Counted from the first letter of the stretch, positions 1-10,695 are shown. The stretch is DNA of 64,000 bases from Hoplostethus atlanticus (GCA_034670405.1 JAXDDX010000048.1:1302001-1366000); one strand, 5' to 3'. The notes: generated by a model from the sequence alone, not told the origin. Numbers and translations are program-made.

Positions 1-268
1 GTTTTCCTGTTGTTACGCCTGTCGTAATGATGGCGCAATGACGCAAAAATAAATATATAATAATTCCCCTCAAATGCATTAAAACTAAAGTAACGAGGCT
101 GTTTTGAAAATGTAAGGTGTAGAAAGTACAGATATTTGTGTTAAAATGTAGGGGGTAAAAGTAAAATTAAAAAATAAATACTCAATAAATACTCAAGTAA
201 AGTACCTGAAAACTCTACTTAAGTACAGTAACGAAGTATTTGTACTTCGTTACTTCCCACCTCTGCCA
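1..268 (-). mobile_element. hAT-type transposon end, truncated by the window edge
   Basis: Read on the minus strand, the piece begins at 268 with CAGAGGTGGGAAGTAACG and runs into TACTTCGTTACTGTACTT. This is the well-known teleost hAT-like terminal sequence of the 'cagaggtggg-agtaacgaagtac' kind. The AT-rich continuation to base 1 fits the interior. The other end lies outside the window, so length and target duplication cannot be judged. No transposase coding is visible. Confidence 0.65.
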
Positions 269-286
269 ATAAAGTTTAACAATAAT

Positions 287-921
287 GGACCTCATTCACG
301 AATGTTTTCGTAAATTATTCGTAAATTTGTGGGACTCATGAAACGTGCGGGAAACCTCGATTTGTGCGTAGAACAGGTGTATATTTGATGAATGCCAATC
401 ATTCGTAAATTGGATCCGTGTGCCTGTTGAAGCCGGTTTGCATAGGTAAACGTCCTGTTCAACACCGTAAAAGACATGCAGACTGAAGGGTTGTGTGCAA
501 GTAAACCAGGGGAAAAGAGGGAAAAGAGGGAAAAGAGGAACTTGGCGGAGTCCGAAATGGAAGTGTTGCGCGCATGCGTGCAGAAACACACACCGTTGCT
601 GAGGTAAAAAAGAAATGGTTCGACATGAAACTAGATTGCAAAAAAGTATAAGGAGAAGTAGACGTGTATTATCAGCCACAGGAGGACAGGAGGTTTGGCA
701 CTAGTGTAAGTGATTTTTCATAAAGAATAAGCCGTTCTAAGAGCCTTCCCGCATGTTTCCAAACACACAAACACATTTCCAAGCACACATAGGATTTGAT
801 CGTACCAAACGTACAAATTTAGATACGAACAAAATGATGAATCCGACTATGTTCGTAGAAACGTTCATACTAATGTTATACGATCAAATCTGATCGTACG
901 CGCGTTTCGTGAATGAGGCCC
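287..921 (+). mobile_element. Non-autonomous PIF/Harbinger-like element with a Myb-like protein scrap
   Basis: The left end GGACCTCATTCACGAA (from 287) is mirrored by TTCGTGAATGAGGCCC (to 921), giving near-perfect 16-bp terminal inverted repeats. Inside, at 601-651 on the plus strand, the reading EVKKKWFDMKLDCKKV followed by a stop resembles the Myb/SANT-like DNA-binding protein that accompanies Harbinger transposases; a frameshifted continuation (VLSATGGQEV) is also typical. Immediate flanks are AAT and ATT, so a clean 3-bp target duplication is not seen. Confidence 0.6.
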
Positions 922-1131
922 ATTGTTTTTTTTCAGTGTCAGTGTTTTAGGGTGGATTTTTCATTTAAATCTGATTGATAGAGAGATAGAAAGTGTAATA
1001 AAATGAGGGAATCTAATATCACAGAATTTTCGCTTTTCCAAATGAAACCAAAATCAAGCACTGCTTGGCTGCTTATTATTCACTAGCAGTTGAAAATGTC
1101 AGTCTTCCTGTGTGGAAAGGGTCATACGTAC

Positions 1132-1507
1132 CAGAGACAGAGACGTTGATTGAATGACTCACCCGCCCTACACCTTGACAGTTATATAAACCTGAGTCGC
1201 TTGTGTGTATGTTTTCAAAAATCAGATATGATGTCCCTTTTGAGTTTTTATACTCTGTTTGAAGAGTGGTCTTTTTCCAAGGTATAGGGAGGGAACTGTC
1301 CTCCTCAAGTTTATGCCAGGAGATCTGTGGTGGTGAAGAGTTGCAGGAAACAAATCTGCAGCTAATCGCAAGGTGTTCTCCAAGTGAAGCTTTATAAACA
1401 GTGTTGCGGTGTACTCGTAAGTTTTGGCAAACATTGGGACTCTTGACCTGCATGGAGAAAAGAACAAAAAACACATACAGAGTATAAATGACTAAACGAG
1501 TATACAT
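1132..1507 (-). CDS. BTLA-like immunoglobulin-domain receptor, Ig exon
   Basis: The minus-strand reading gives one Ig domain with AISC (Cys50), ISWHK (Trp64) and DSGLYNC (Cys110). Two extra cysteines (Cys27, Cys55) are spaced 23 and 5 residues from Cys50, as in mammalian BTLA, whose pairs are known. The domain ends in phase 1 at a strong donor (GTACGT from 1131 downward), the usual phase for Ig exons. The start is uncertain. Either the ATG at 1507 opens a built-in signal peptide (LVIYTLYVFFVLFS), or that stretch is a polypyrimidine tract and the exon begins at 1447 after the acceptor ATGCAG. Transmembrane and cytoplasmic exons are not found; they would lie beyond base 1. BTLA itself is an inhibitory lymphocyte receptor at the cell surface; assignment here rests on cysteine spacing and overall resemblance only. 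Another small IgSF receptor remains possible. Confidence 0.6.
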
Positions 1508-1543
1508 TTATCCTCACTTGATACCCTTATAAGATAAAGTGAA

Positions 1544-1684
1544 TACAGAGATATACCTTTTTTTAACCAGAAACCTTTGTTTAACCTCTTCATGCAACAA
1601 CTCACCTCATCTTTCAGATTTCAGTGCAAGACTTCTCCTTGAGCGAGACTTCTGTTTCTGGTTAAAAAAAGGTCTATCTCTGTA
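1544..1684. mobile_element. Short Tc1/mariner-type MITE with 31-bp inverted ends
   Basis: Arms 1544-1574 and 1654-1684 are inverted copies matching at 30 of 31 positions (TACAGAGATA at the outer edge, poly-T run inside, AACCAGAAAC at the inner edge). They enclose 79 bp without coding. The outermost TA on each side fits a TA target duplication. The element lies directly upstream, on the minus strand, of the BTLA-like Ig exon. Confidence 0.7.
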
Positions 1685-1750
1685 GGGATCCTTTCTCTAA
1701 TGTTGTCAGATACTTGTCAGACACACAAATAACAATCTGAGCCTGTCAGT

Positions 1751-1945
1751 GACAAAAACAAGCACTTCTAGTGGATGTACTTTGATCGGCGCACTTGCGG
1801 ATTATGTTGCAGCCATAGCAGCCCGACTCGCGACTGCCGACTGAGGCGATCTACCAGAGCAATTCCAAAACTTTTTGTACCTATTTTGCGGTATAAATTT
1901 GGACAAATAGAGCACAGGTTTAAAAATACCGGAATTCCCCTTTAA
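1751..1945 (+). repeat. Dispersed repeat, copy A
   Basis: This stretch shares, in inverted orientation, the blocks AAACAAGCACTT, GTGGATGTACTTTG, GCAGCC, GGCGATCTACC, GCAATTCCAAAAC and TTTGTACCTATT with 12664-12840. The two are diverged copies of one interspersed family. No coding and no clear class. Confidence 0.6.
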
Positions 1946-2376
1946 GCTTTGCCGGTTTAACAGCCATTCATGATAAACCTTCCATAGTTTTTAAAACCAA
2001 GTAAGACTGTACATTATTACATGGGATCCTGTGACACTAGACATTGCAGACAGGTTTTTCCAGCCCGACATACCTTGAGCATGAGAACCAAATTCAGAAT
2101 CACACTCACATTCAACCTAATTTATTTATGTTGTAAGTTTTAATTCTGTGTTACAACATTGGAGACTGCTGTCTACCGGCTCTGGATCATTTTATTTGAG
2201 GCATTCAGATGAAGAGGCCTGTTTGTCCATTTTGAAATATTTTCAACCCCCAACGTACATGCAGTTGTATCGAGGCGATGTGAATGGTACAAATCCCCTG
2301 AAAGTACATGACATTGGGCCTAAAACCCTTTGAATATCGCAATGAAGAGAAATTTGTGTAATAAAGAATTACTTAC

Positions 2377-2452
2377 TATCAGCTTCCAAGGTGAGCAGGA
2401 GCACCACCAAGATGGACACATGCAGGGCAGTCCAACAGAGGTTAGGCCTCAT
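2377..2452 (-). CDS. Candidate signal-peptide exon of an Ig-type receptor
   Basis: On the minus strand an ATG at 2452 in a good context (CCACCATGA) opens 25 codons: MRPNLCW, then a hydrophobic core VSILVVLLLTL, then EAD. The reading stops at a textbook donor GTAAGT (2376 downward), leaving one base, phase 1. This is exactly how the first exon of an IgSF receptor looks, and it lies about 0.9 kb upstream of the BTLA-like Ig exon on the same strand. The phases do not fit: phase 1 here, phase 0 at the 1447 acceptor. Either an exon is missing from view, there is an indel, or this exon belongs to a neighbouring paralogue. Confidence 0.4.
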
Positions 2453-2533
2453 GGTGGAAGCGTTTGGAAGACCACCCGTCACCTTCCTTCAGCAGGTGAC
2501 AGCAGGACTGGACGTGAGCCGTGAGCTCTTTTG

Positions 2534-2556
2534 CACACACACACACACACACACAC
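2534..2556. repeat. (CA)n microsatellite
   Basis: About eleven uninterrupted CA dinucleotides. Confidence 0.95.
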
Positions 2557-2842
2557 TTCCTCACTGTTACATTACCTCATGTCCAATTCTAATTTTAGAC
2601 AGTCGTGTCCTCAGCACGTCTTGTCACTGTTTGTGGTCCACCCTCTACAGCTAACTTCCTCTCCCCTGCAAGTTTATGTGGTTTCTGCAAGCTGAGGTAG
2701 TGACATGGGTGGGGTTTTGAAAAAAATAAACAGCTGAAAAGAAAATACCTCTCATAAAGCCTGACACAGAAACTCTAGCCAATTGTGTAACCCCTCTAAC
2801 CATGAACAATTGACAAAAAGGTGACAAAAAGTTTTTCTATCC

Positions 2843-4038
2843 CTACACAGAATGGACAGCCCTCCCCAATACTAGGATCAAGGTAACCACATGTCTGTTA
2901 ATAGCTATCGCCCCATGTACTATCCCCCACTGGAGGTCAGTCTTCCATTTCTCAACAAGTGACTTGTACAGAGACAGCCAGCAGCCCTTCAGGGAAATAT
3001 CTGGACTAAGAAACTCGACGCCTTCATCCCTGCCAGAGAGCATAGGTGTGACACCATAAGCAGGTATAGTATGCCGCCTTCTTTCCCATTGACTTAAACT
3101 CCCCTAGCTCTGGGGTTGTGAAGGAGAGGAAAAGCCCTGCCTCCTCCTGCCACTCCCCCACTAGGGCCTGCCACACCTGCAGCACTGACCTGTAAATGGG
3201 CGTGAGTCCAGCCAAGTCCACCTCCCCAGGTTGCAGCAGGAGCAGGTGCTTGTCATAGCTGAGCTTTGTAGCCCTTCTCAGCAGCAAACGAGCGGGGTCC
3301 AGCCAGCTTAGTCCACAGCATCTGTGCAGCTTGAGACCAGAAGGCCATAATCAGCGAGGAAATGTCTATGAAGCCTTGCTCCCCTTCATGTACTGGCAGG
3401 TACAAGGCAGCTGCCCGGATCAAAAGAAGGTCACTAGGGTTCACTGCAGCTCTTCAAGGCCCCCAGGACGGATGTGTAGAATCCTGAGAGACCTGTGGTG
3501 TTAAGCTCCTCCAACTCCATCAGTAGAGCTGACGGTCCAGCCCTAATCCGCTAGCCCTCTGCAGCAGTGCACTTGCTGGTTCCCTCCAGCAGATGTCTGA
3601 AAACTGCCACCCTGCTCTTTCGATCAAGCATTGATCTCCCTCCTGCACAGGCAAGTAGAGGACAGGAGCCCTCAGCCAATGTCCTGACCAAAACCGCTGG
3701 GAGGTGTTAGTACAGCCAAACAATGAAGCCACCAAGTTACTGATTATCAGCACACTTCGACACCCATCCCTCCGAACCCAAGTAGACCCCAACCAGCTTG
3801 AGTCCTGTTTCTTGCCACTGTAGACCACCTGGTAGCAGTGGGGGAGAGCCCCCTGTCCAAGTACTGCAGAGCCTCACTCTTCCCCCAGTTTTCCTTGGTA
3901 GAAGAAGCCCTTGCATGAATCGTTTGAGAGAAGGTCCAGCGGTTCTTGGGGTTTGCCAACTCATATAGGCGCTTCATTTGTGGCTTCAGTTCCCTAGCAG
4001 CATCCCTCTCTGCTTTAAATAATGGGCTCCCATCTTGG
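2843..4038 (-). mobile_element. L1/Tx1-like LINE ORF2 remnant, broken and internally duplicated
   Basis: Minus-strand fragments line up in order with the downstream part of an L1/Tx1-type ORF2. They are NWGKSEALQYLDRG (near 3860), LYLPVQEGDQCLI (near 3650), a second, related LYLPVHEGEQGFIDI (near 3390), QPGEVDLAGLTPIYRS (near 3200) and DLQWGIVHGAIAINRH (near 2920). Stops and frame changes separate them, so no protein can be made. The LYLPV motif occurs twice, so part of the element is duplicated or two copies are juxtaposed. The RT catalytic core itself is not present. Confidence 0.65.
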
Positions 4039-4042
4039 TTCA

Positions 4043-4359
4043 CCCTGATCCCACTCTACCCTTCATTGTGGAGGTGGATGCTTCCAACAAAGGAGTAGGA
4101 GCTGTTTTGCCTCAGCATTCTCCTTAGGACCAGAAGCTTCACCTGTGTGCATTTTTTTCTTGTCACCTACAGGCAGCTGAGTGGAACTATGACATCGTCA
4201 TAGTCATATGTCAAGTTGGCCTTGGAAGAGTGGAGGCACTGGTTGGAGCGAGCAGAGCACCTGTTCGTCATCTGGATTGACCATAAGAACCTGCCATACA
4301 TCCAGGACGCCAAGTGCCTTAACTTCCGTCAGGCCAGGTGGGCACTGTATCTTTCTGAT
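4043..4359 (+). mobile_element. Ty3/gypsy polyprotein fragment (RT end and RNase H)
   Basis: Plus-strand reading begins [20 protein letters not shown], the RNase H start with its first Asp. It is interrupted by stops and resumes at about 4210 as [28 protein letters not shown] and [11 protein letters not shown], the conserved Ty3/gypsy RNase H blocks. Flanking pol domains and LTRs are absent. It abuts the minus-strand LINE remnant head to head. Confidence 0.7.
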
Positions 4360-4567
4360 CAGCATTGGCAGCCTCAAACGGTCTGCACAGTCCAGAGTAT
4401 GGGGAGATACTGAGAAGAGTGTTTTTTGTCCTGATGCTCCATACTTTTTTCCCCAAATGCCACTGAGAATGTTTGAACGAACGACCCTGCACACCATGGG
4501 TGTGCAGCAATAGCTGAGTGAGCACCAGCAAGATTAGTCTCTGCCGTGACAGAGAACATAACGTGAT

Positions 4568-4680
4568 GCGCACGTTATTAAATATATTATAGGCCTATTC
4601 AAAGTAGATATCGCAGTCTTTTGCAATGTGTAAGTTCATATCGCGATGACAATGATAAAATAATACATTGTGCAGCCCTA
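4568..4680. repeat. Terminal piece of an interspersed repeat
   Basis: The stretch around TCATATCGCGATGACAATG and ending in TGTGCAGCCCTA matches the style of teleost DNA-transposon ends beginning 'TAGGGCTGCAC'. Only one end is visible, so the boundaries are approximate. Confidence 0.4.
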
Positions 4681-5504
4681 CAGTCCACGGCGTAATTGAT
4701 TCCGGGAAGCTCCATCACTCTGATCCGCCTTGGGCAGTGGCATGGAAAAGAACTGCAGCACCAAGATTGACGTAGTCATGAATCTGGCTCACACCCATCC
4801 GCCCTTACAGCCCGGAAGACCCTCTAGCAGTTCCACTGGCTATCGTGAGGTGAGGAATTTCTGAAGACCAGCTGGTCCTGCTGTTGTCACTAGTGGGGAT
4901 TCCCAGTTGTAAATTGCAAATGGAATTTTTGCAGTTTTGTGTGCAGTTTTGTTCACTGTACTTGTTTAGAATGTTCATAGAAAAACAATATCTTAGATAT
5001 GGGAAACAATTACTAAAACTGAACAGAAAATAAAATGTAACCCTGCCAAACTGACAACAACAGAGTATTTTTTTATTTTCTTTAATTCATTTTCATTAAT
5101 ACGTCTCTCTTGAAGAACCACACATTTGGTGAGTATAACTCCATGACCTCCTCTTCACTGAGGTCATCAAGGACCCTGCTTAGTTTGAAGAGGAGATGCT
5201 TGCTGTGCATCAACCAGAGTCACTCTGTGCCCACTATGACCAACTGAGTAAAGGGAATGCAGTATTCCCCCTGTTTTCGGGATACTCCTGATGAGGATAC
5301 ATGAAGGTATCACAACCCTATTTTGCCGACCTAAAAAGTCACAGCACCAACTGACAAACATCCTGTAGGACAGGAAGTGGGTACATCTGTAACGGCATGA
5401 TTGTCTTTTTATATTTTTCAGGCATGTATTCAGTGGGCCAGCACTGAGCCAGCCTGCCAATTTCAGATAATAAGTGAGTATAATAAAGGTGATCTTTTGA
5501 ATGG

Positions 5505-5785
5505 TACAGTTGTGAGAAAAAGTTTGTGAACCCTTCTGAATTACCTGCATTTCTGTATAAATGTCTCCTAAAATATGCTCTGATCTTCATATCAGTCGTA
5601 CAAATAGATAAACATAATGGGATTTAACAAATAACACACACAAATGTGTACTTCTATATATCTTCATTGAACATATTGCTTAAACATGAGCTACTATTTA
5701 GTAACTGGTGGAACCTCCAGCCTTAACCTCAAACAAATGTTTTCTGTAGTTCCTGATCAGACCTGCACGGTAAGGTTAGGAGGTA
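5505..5785 (-). mobile_element. Tc1-like transposon, truncated end
   Basis: Starts TACAGTTGTGAGAAAAAG and continues through TGTGAACCCTTCTGAATT, then into the 3' coding end (AGTAACTGGTGGAACCTCC, reverse of a Tc1 transposase C-terminus). It is the same family as the larger copy at 35.1-36.3 kb. It is cut off after about 280 bp, where another MITE starts. Confidence 0.75.
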
Positions 5786-6020
5786 CAGTGCCTTGCAAAA
5801 GTATTCAAGTAACCCCTTGACTTTCTGCACATTTTGTTGTGCTATTAAGTTATTTCAAAACACATTTATTTGGGTTTTTACGTCTGACTTCTATGTAAAG
5901 CACTCTATCTATCATTCTATCAAAGTGAAAACACAATTGTTGAAATTTATGTGGTAAAATGAAAATAACAGAAATCAAGTTTGCATAAGTGTTCAACCCC
6001 TTTACTTCATTCATTCAGTA
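5784..6020. mobile_element. Tc1/mariner-type MITE end, first copy
   Basis: Begins TA-CAGTGCCTTGCAAAAGTA and shares CTTTTTGCACATTTTGTTG-like and TATGTAAAGCACTC-like blocks with 41413-41600. This is the abundant teleost 'cagtgccttgcaaaagtattca' family. It lies immediately after a truncated Tc1 copy, so one probably interrupted the other. Confidence 0.65.
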
Positions 6021-6227
6021 AGTTTTTTTTTAATTGAATTGAAACCTTTATTTATTCAGGGAAGACAATTGAGAGCGAGCTCTCTTTTACAATGCCACCC
6101 TGATTACAATGTAACACATACAAAATAGGAAAAAGTTGCCAAACTAGCAAGAAATTCAGCTAACAAAGCTGAGACCAAGTCCCTTCACTAGATCTTAATG
6201 GGATTTAATGGGATCTTAGGGTGTAGG
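6020..6227 (-). repeat. Interspersed repeat, part interrupted by a hAT insertion
   Basis: The block GCTAACAAAGCTGAGACC to TTAATGGGATCTTA is the inverse of 41750-41815. Its continuation (CTCCATCAGTATGGGATAT and on) resumes at 7278, after the hAT element, and again matches 41690-41750 in inverse. The order proves that the hAT landed inside a pre-existing repeat. Confidence 0.6.
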
Positions 6228-7277
6228 CAGAGCCGGCCCTACCCATTAAGTGATATAAGCAGTTGCTTAAGGCCCCCTGGTCTCTGGGGGCCCCTTAGAA
6301 TTTTTTTTTTTAATGAACACGAGACAATAATGAAATAAAAATTGAACTTCCTAAACAAAAACTGACAACATTTCGTGCCATTTTTGCCCACAAATAGTGA
6401 CAAAACAATAAGCTCAGAGATGGGCAAAATGGACAATTTAGGTAGGCTAAGTCATTTACTGTCTCCTATGAAACAAGCACTCGAGGATTCTGTGGTAAAA
6501 AAGAAATTACATTTCTGTGTTAAAAAATTCAATCACATTTTTCTTCACAAGCTATTCTTCGACACTTTGCCAGGGGGTAATAGACAAATACTGTATTTAC
6601 TGTAATCTATTTAAAGATAGTGTTGCTGCTAATAGGTCCCACTTTAGTCTTTACATGCTTATTTGTGCATTATGTGTTCATTCCGCAGTGGTGGAATGAA
6701 CTCCCCACTGATGTCAGGACAGCAGAGTCGCTGCCCATCTTTCGCCGCAGGCTGAAAACCCACCTCTTCAGGAAACACTACCCTGACTCTTCCCCTTAGC
6801 CATGCCTATTTGTCGTCAATTATGTGTCTGAGCTCTTGTTTATTGGCTCTTGTTCATTTGATACACTTATTTGTCTTAGCTCTTGCTTATTTGGTTCACT
6901 TATTTGTCTTAGCTCTTATTTATTTGATTCTCTTATTTGTCTCATTTGTTTAAGATATAGTAGGTTGATAACTTATTGCACTCTTACCTTAACACTAGTT
7001 ATGCTCTTAGTTGCTTGTTTAGGAAGGAAATGCACTTACGATTTCTGGTGACTAGTAGTTTTCTTGCCTACCTATGTTGAATGCACTTATTGTAAGTCGC
7101 TTTGGATAAAAGCGTCTGCTAAATGACTGTAATGTAATGTAATGTAATGTGTGCTTAAACTAATATTTACAATACACAAGTTGGTTCAGTGCCATGTGAA
7201 GTGGCAACACGTTACAATGAGGGGGGCCCCCAAACTAAATCCTGCTTAGGGCCCCCAAAAGTCTAGGGCCGGCCCTG
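6228..7277. mobile_element. hAT element with 7/8 target-site duplication
   Basis: Ends are CAGAGCCGGCCCT (from 6228) and AGGGCCGGCCCTG (to 7277), hAT-like inverted termini. Flanking octamers GGTGTAGG (6220-6227) and AGTGTAGG (7278-7285) match at 7 of 8 positions, as expected for the 8-bp hAT duplication. The interior carries no transposase and contains a secondary L2 LINE insertion, so it is non-autonomous. Confidence 0.8.
6686..7150 (+). mobile_element. L2-clade LINE 3' end nested in the hAT element
   Basis: Codons 6686-6799 read QWWNELPTDVRTAESLPIF then RRRLKTHLFRKHYP and a stop, the conserved C-terminus of L2-type ORF2. About 300 bp later comes the L2 3' tail GTAAGTCGCTTTGGATAAAA with GCGTCTGCTAAATGAC, and then a tandem ATGTA tail to 7150. 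A second copy of the last 110 bp lies at 38497-38606. Confidence 0.8.
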
Positions 7278-7505
7278 AGTGTAGGGTGGACTCTCCATCA
7301 GTATGGGATATAGAGTTAATTTATGAATGACATTACAGACCAGATCATCCATTTCCCATTATTGTGGTGAAAAACTGTATTCTGTATTTTCACAAACTGC
7401 GATGGGAGGGTGATGATTTATCTTTTCTCTGAAACTTCAAGACCTGGACTGTGATGTCATTCATAAATTAATCACATATCCCATATTGTGTTTAAGTATT
7501 CTGAC
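7278..7505. repeat. Imperfect inverted repeat, continuation of the split repeat
   Basis: 7307-7349 and 7441-7484 are imperfect inverted copies (GGGATATAGAGTTAATTTAT against ATAAATTAATCACATATCCC, with ATGACATTACAGACC-type blocks next to them). The first arm is the continuation of the repeat at 6020-6227. The related copy at 41690-41760 is in the orientation of the second arm. Confidence 0.55.
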
Positions 7506-9150
7506 GGAGAATGAGTTCTGAGTTGATGTTACTGTATACATACACTTAGATCCTTATGTACATTATCATCTTGGAGATCATAACAACACTCCTGAAAATA
7601 TACATTTTCCCAGCCAAATGCAGTTCAGCTGGAGACTTCTACTGACAAATTTCTAAATGCTGTGGGCTTGAAATGGTGCAGACTGAAGTTCACATTGTCA
7701 GAATAGAGTTTGGAATTTCTATTTGAGACGTTTTTGAAGACAGCTTAAGGCATCTGAGGAAAGGATTTAGTAGCTCGCTAATCATGAGAAATGAATTGGA
7801 ACCACGTAGGCTCAGGGGGCACTGAGTGTTTTCAATCTGTGATTGGAATGCTTACATGATCAGGACCTCATATTGCCCACATTCCAGTTCTTCAAGGCTT
7901 ATACTCACCATTGAGAAACCATTTGCTCAGAAGGTTTGCCAGTGGTGGTGGTGCATCCTTGTGATAACTGATAAACTGATAAAGGACAAATATATTAAAT
8001 GTATTAATTGATTCTACAGTTGATAAAACTAAAACGAAGATAAAATATTACAATTTGGTGTTTTAATGGCTATCTAGGTCTCTACAAGAGGTGGCAGTGA
8101 GTGGATAACTAGTAATGACTGAGGTTATAATATTGGACAGCAATATGCATTTTGTTTCCATGGTAACGTAATGTGTGCAATAGGAAATTTCCCTTGTTTA
8201 ATGTGGGCCTATAATTGAGGATAGATAACTACACAACACTACAGCGGCTACTTCTCAGTCCCAAACAAAAATAATGATGCTTTTTAGGATTTCAGATTTT
8301 TTTAAATTTACAGTTTATGCATTGTTTGAATTTGTAATAAATGTATTTACTGTTTGGTTCCAAACCATGAAGGACAACAGGTAACTATGGAAGACACGAT
8401 AAATATAGGTAGGGGTGTAGGAAGCACCGGGGACATCTGGGGGATATTAAAAGGAGTTTAAAATGTCCCCTCTCAAAAGATAATCTGTAAAACTGTGGTG
8501 CGTTCACTGCCCCCACCCCTTGCAGCGGCGTCTGGCAATTTTCAAACGTCATGACAACAGACCCTCTGGTACAGCTCACTGTGCACTAGACGTCTTTTCA
8601 ACATTCTCTGCTTTAACTCTCATATGTACATATGTACAAGATACAAGATAATGCTTTCATTTTTGAAACCCTATGTAGCCTAATTTTAGCATGGACTCAA
8701 AATAAGTGACAATCTTTGCTCCTTTGTCTCATTAAAGCTTAAAGCTTGATAATATGAAAACACCATATTTTCATTCACCTGCTTCAATATTGCGTTAGTC
8801 AGCTACAACAGGGCTCGAAACAGTCGTTTGATGTGTTGTTTGATGTTCTTCTATGGGAGTCACTGATTTTGACCATTTTATGTCATTGTATTTGCTGTAG
8901 CATGCTGAGTAGAGGGTGATAACATTCTATGCACTGCTGGTATTACTCCAGCTGGTATCACTGCTGGTATTACTCCATTACGCCAGTGTGAAAATGAAGA
9001 CACTGGTTTGCATGAGCAAAAACCTTTATTGTGAAATGTAAGGGTCTGTATCCATTTTGATCCATGCCACAATATTTAGCCACAGTTTATCCATCTCCCA
9101 TTGCTGGTATTCAGTAGACCTACAGTATTGGGCTAGTTGTTGTCAGATAT
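7506..9150. other. Intergenic, no gene seen
   Basis: AT-rich sequence with no credible exon. The open frames are short and lack family resemblance. There is a small internal repeat of CTGCTGGTATTACTCCA near 8933-8977 and a GC-rich patch at 8400-8560. Confidence 0.6.
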
Positions 9151-9213
9151 CCCCCCACCCGCCACCCGCCACCCGCCACCCGCCACCCGCCACCCGCCAC
9201 CCGCCACCCGCCA
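9151..9213. repeat. CCACCCG heptamer minisatellite
   Basis: About eight near-perfect tandem copies of the 7-mer CCACCCG, strongly C-biased on the plus strand. Confidence 0.9.
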
Positions 9214-9686
9214 CAGTGTTCAACTCCTTCCTAGGCCTATGAATAGGGCTGAATTTAAACTATGTGAAATGTGGGGTGTGTGATGAGAGAACGCATTGTA
9301 CACAAACGGCTTCCGCCAGCCCACCTTGTCGCTCTTTGAACCTCAGGGGCCGGTTTTGTCTGGGTGATGGAAAAAAATGGCCAGTTGGCAAGTATAAAGC
9401 ATACCTTCTAGTACTCCTAATGTAAACATGGTAGCGGAACCCGCGCTAGGGATGGCATTATGTAAGAGGTGAGACGAGGTGTTGTGTGATACGGACCTAA
9501 CGGATTGCGTAAACACTCTGACCCGAGAAGAAGAGGTTTGTTTTTCTTCTTCTCTTTCTCTCTCCTTCTTTCACACACTTACTACGATCCGTCGAGGCTT
9601 TAAAGCAGCTTGATGAACAAGATTCTTGTTTTCTTGATTTTGACTTTGGTACTAAGTGGTCATTGCTGTGGTGCATTTTTGTTTTG

Positions 9687-9770
9687 TTGATGAAGTTTCT
9701 ATAGGTGGCGCTCATTTCTTTGTCTGTTCATCGCTGCACATGCTAACTACCCAGTTCTTCTGTTTATTCC
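9687..9770. repeat. Dispersed repeat shared with ptar1 intron 1
   Basis: GGTGGCGCT and CATGCTAACTACCCAGTTCT occur here and, in the same order and orientation, at 23659-23740, where they follow a hAT-type end. The copy here is therefore probably an internal hAT-derived fragment. Confidence 0.55.
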
Positions 9771-9952
9771 AAGCAAACCGGAGGAATTTTCCCGGGAAAT
9801 ACCTACTTGACTGGCACATTTGTGACATCTCCTTCACCCAGCACAGTAGCTATACAGTTAAAGCTGGGGACCACAGTGGAATTGCAAACAGAAACTCTCA
9901 TATACAGCTGCAGGAGGCTGAGTCAGTCTTTGGAAAGGCCTGAGTTGCCTAA

Positions 9953-10695
9953 TGCCGGGATCAGACTACACGATATTTTTGTCTGTTACGATGGTCACTG
10001 TGTCAGATTAGGCGATATAGAGTGATAAATTTGTGCCGTGTCAGACTATACGTTGGTCACCTACCAATAATCGCTTGCTGACGTGCGTCATGCCATCGGA
10101 AAGCAAGTGCTAGGCAACGACAATGTAAACAAACAATGGCGTCCAAAGCGGTATGCATGATATTAGCTGTCTTGTGTTCCGAAAAGGCAAAAAAAAAGAA
10201 AAAACGACTGTGGACCTGTTCTTGGGTCGCATGAAGAGAACAGTATGGGTTGTCAATCCTTCAAAGAGGTGAAAAATAACGATGTTTTAGCCTGTAGTGA
10301 AACCTAAATGTAGCTAGCTGGCTAGCCTCCACAGCCACAGGAGCCAGAGCTCGACAAACCTTTCCTCTGTTTCATAGTTCCACCTAGCGGCACCAACAAC
10401 TTAATTTCTCTTTCGCTTCGCCATGTTTGTTTATAGCGCTCTGTGCTCCTATTGCTAAACGTCACGGACGAGACGGAACACGTCGTGGACGGCAAAAAAA
10501 AATTCTAACATGCTAGTCTTTTGTCGGGACGTCGTGAGGCGTCCCAGATGCGGCATCGGTTGTCGTCCACTATGTCACACTACACAACATAAAACGATCG
10601 ATTGTCGCACCCTGTCGTTCCTGACTCGACCCGATGCCCTACGTCTGCCGAATCGGGCTATAATCGGCCTGATATCGTGTAGTCTGAACCCGCCA
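9953..10695 (+). mobile_element. PIF/Harbinger-like non-autonomous element
   Basis: The left end GATCAGACTACACGATAT is mirrored by ATATCGTGTAGTCTGAAC on the right; both are capped by GCCGGG/CCCGCC and flanked by TAA. A short plus-strand frame from 10136 (MASKAVCMILAVLCSEKA, then a lysine-rich run and a stop) resembles the start of a Harbinger-associated protein but is truncated. Roughly 740 bp in all. Confidence 0.6.
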
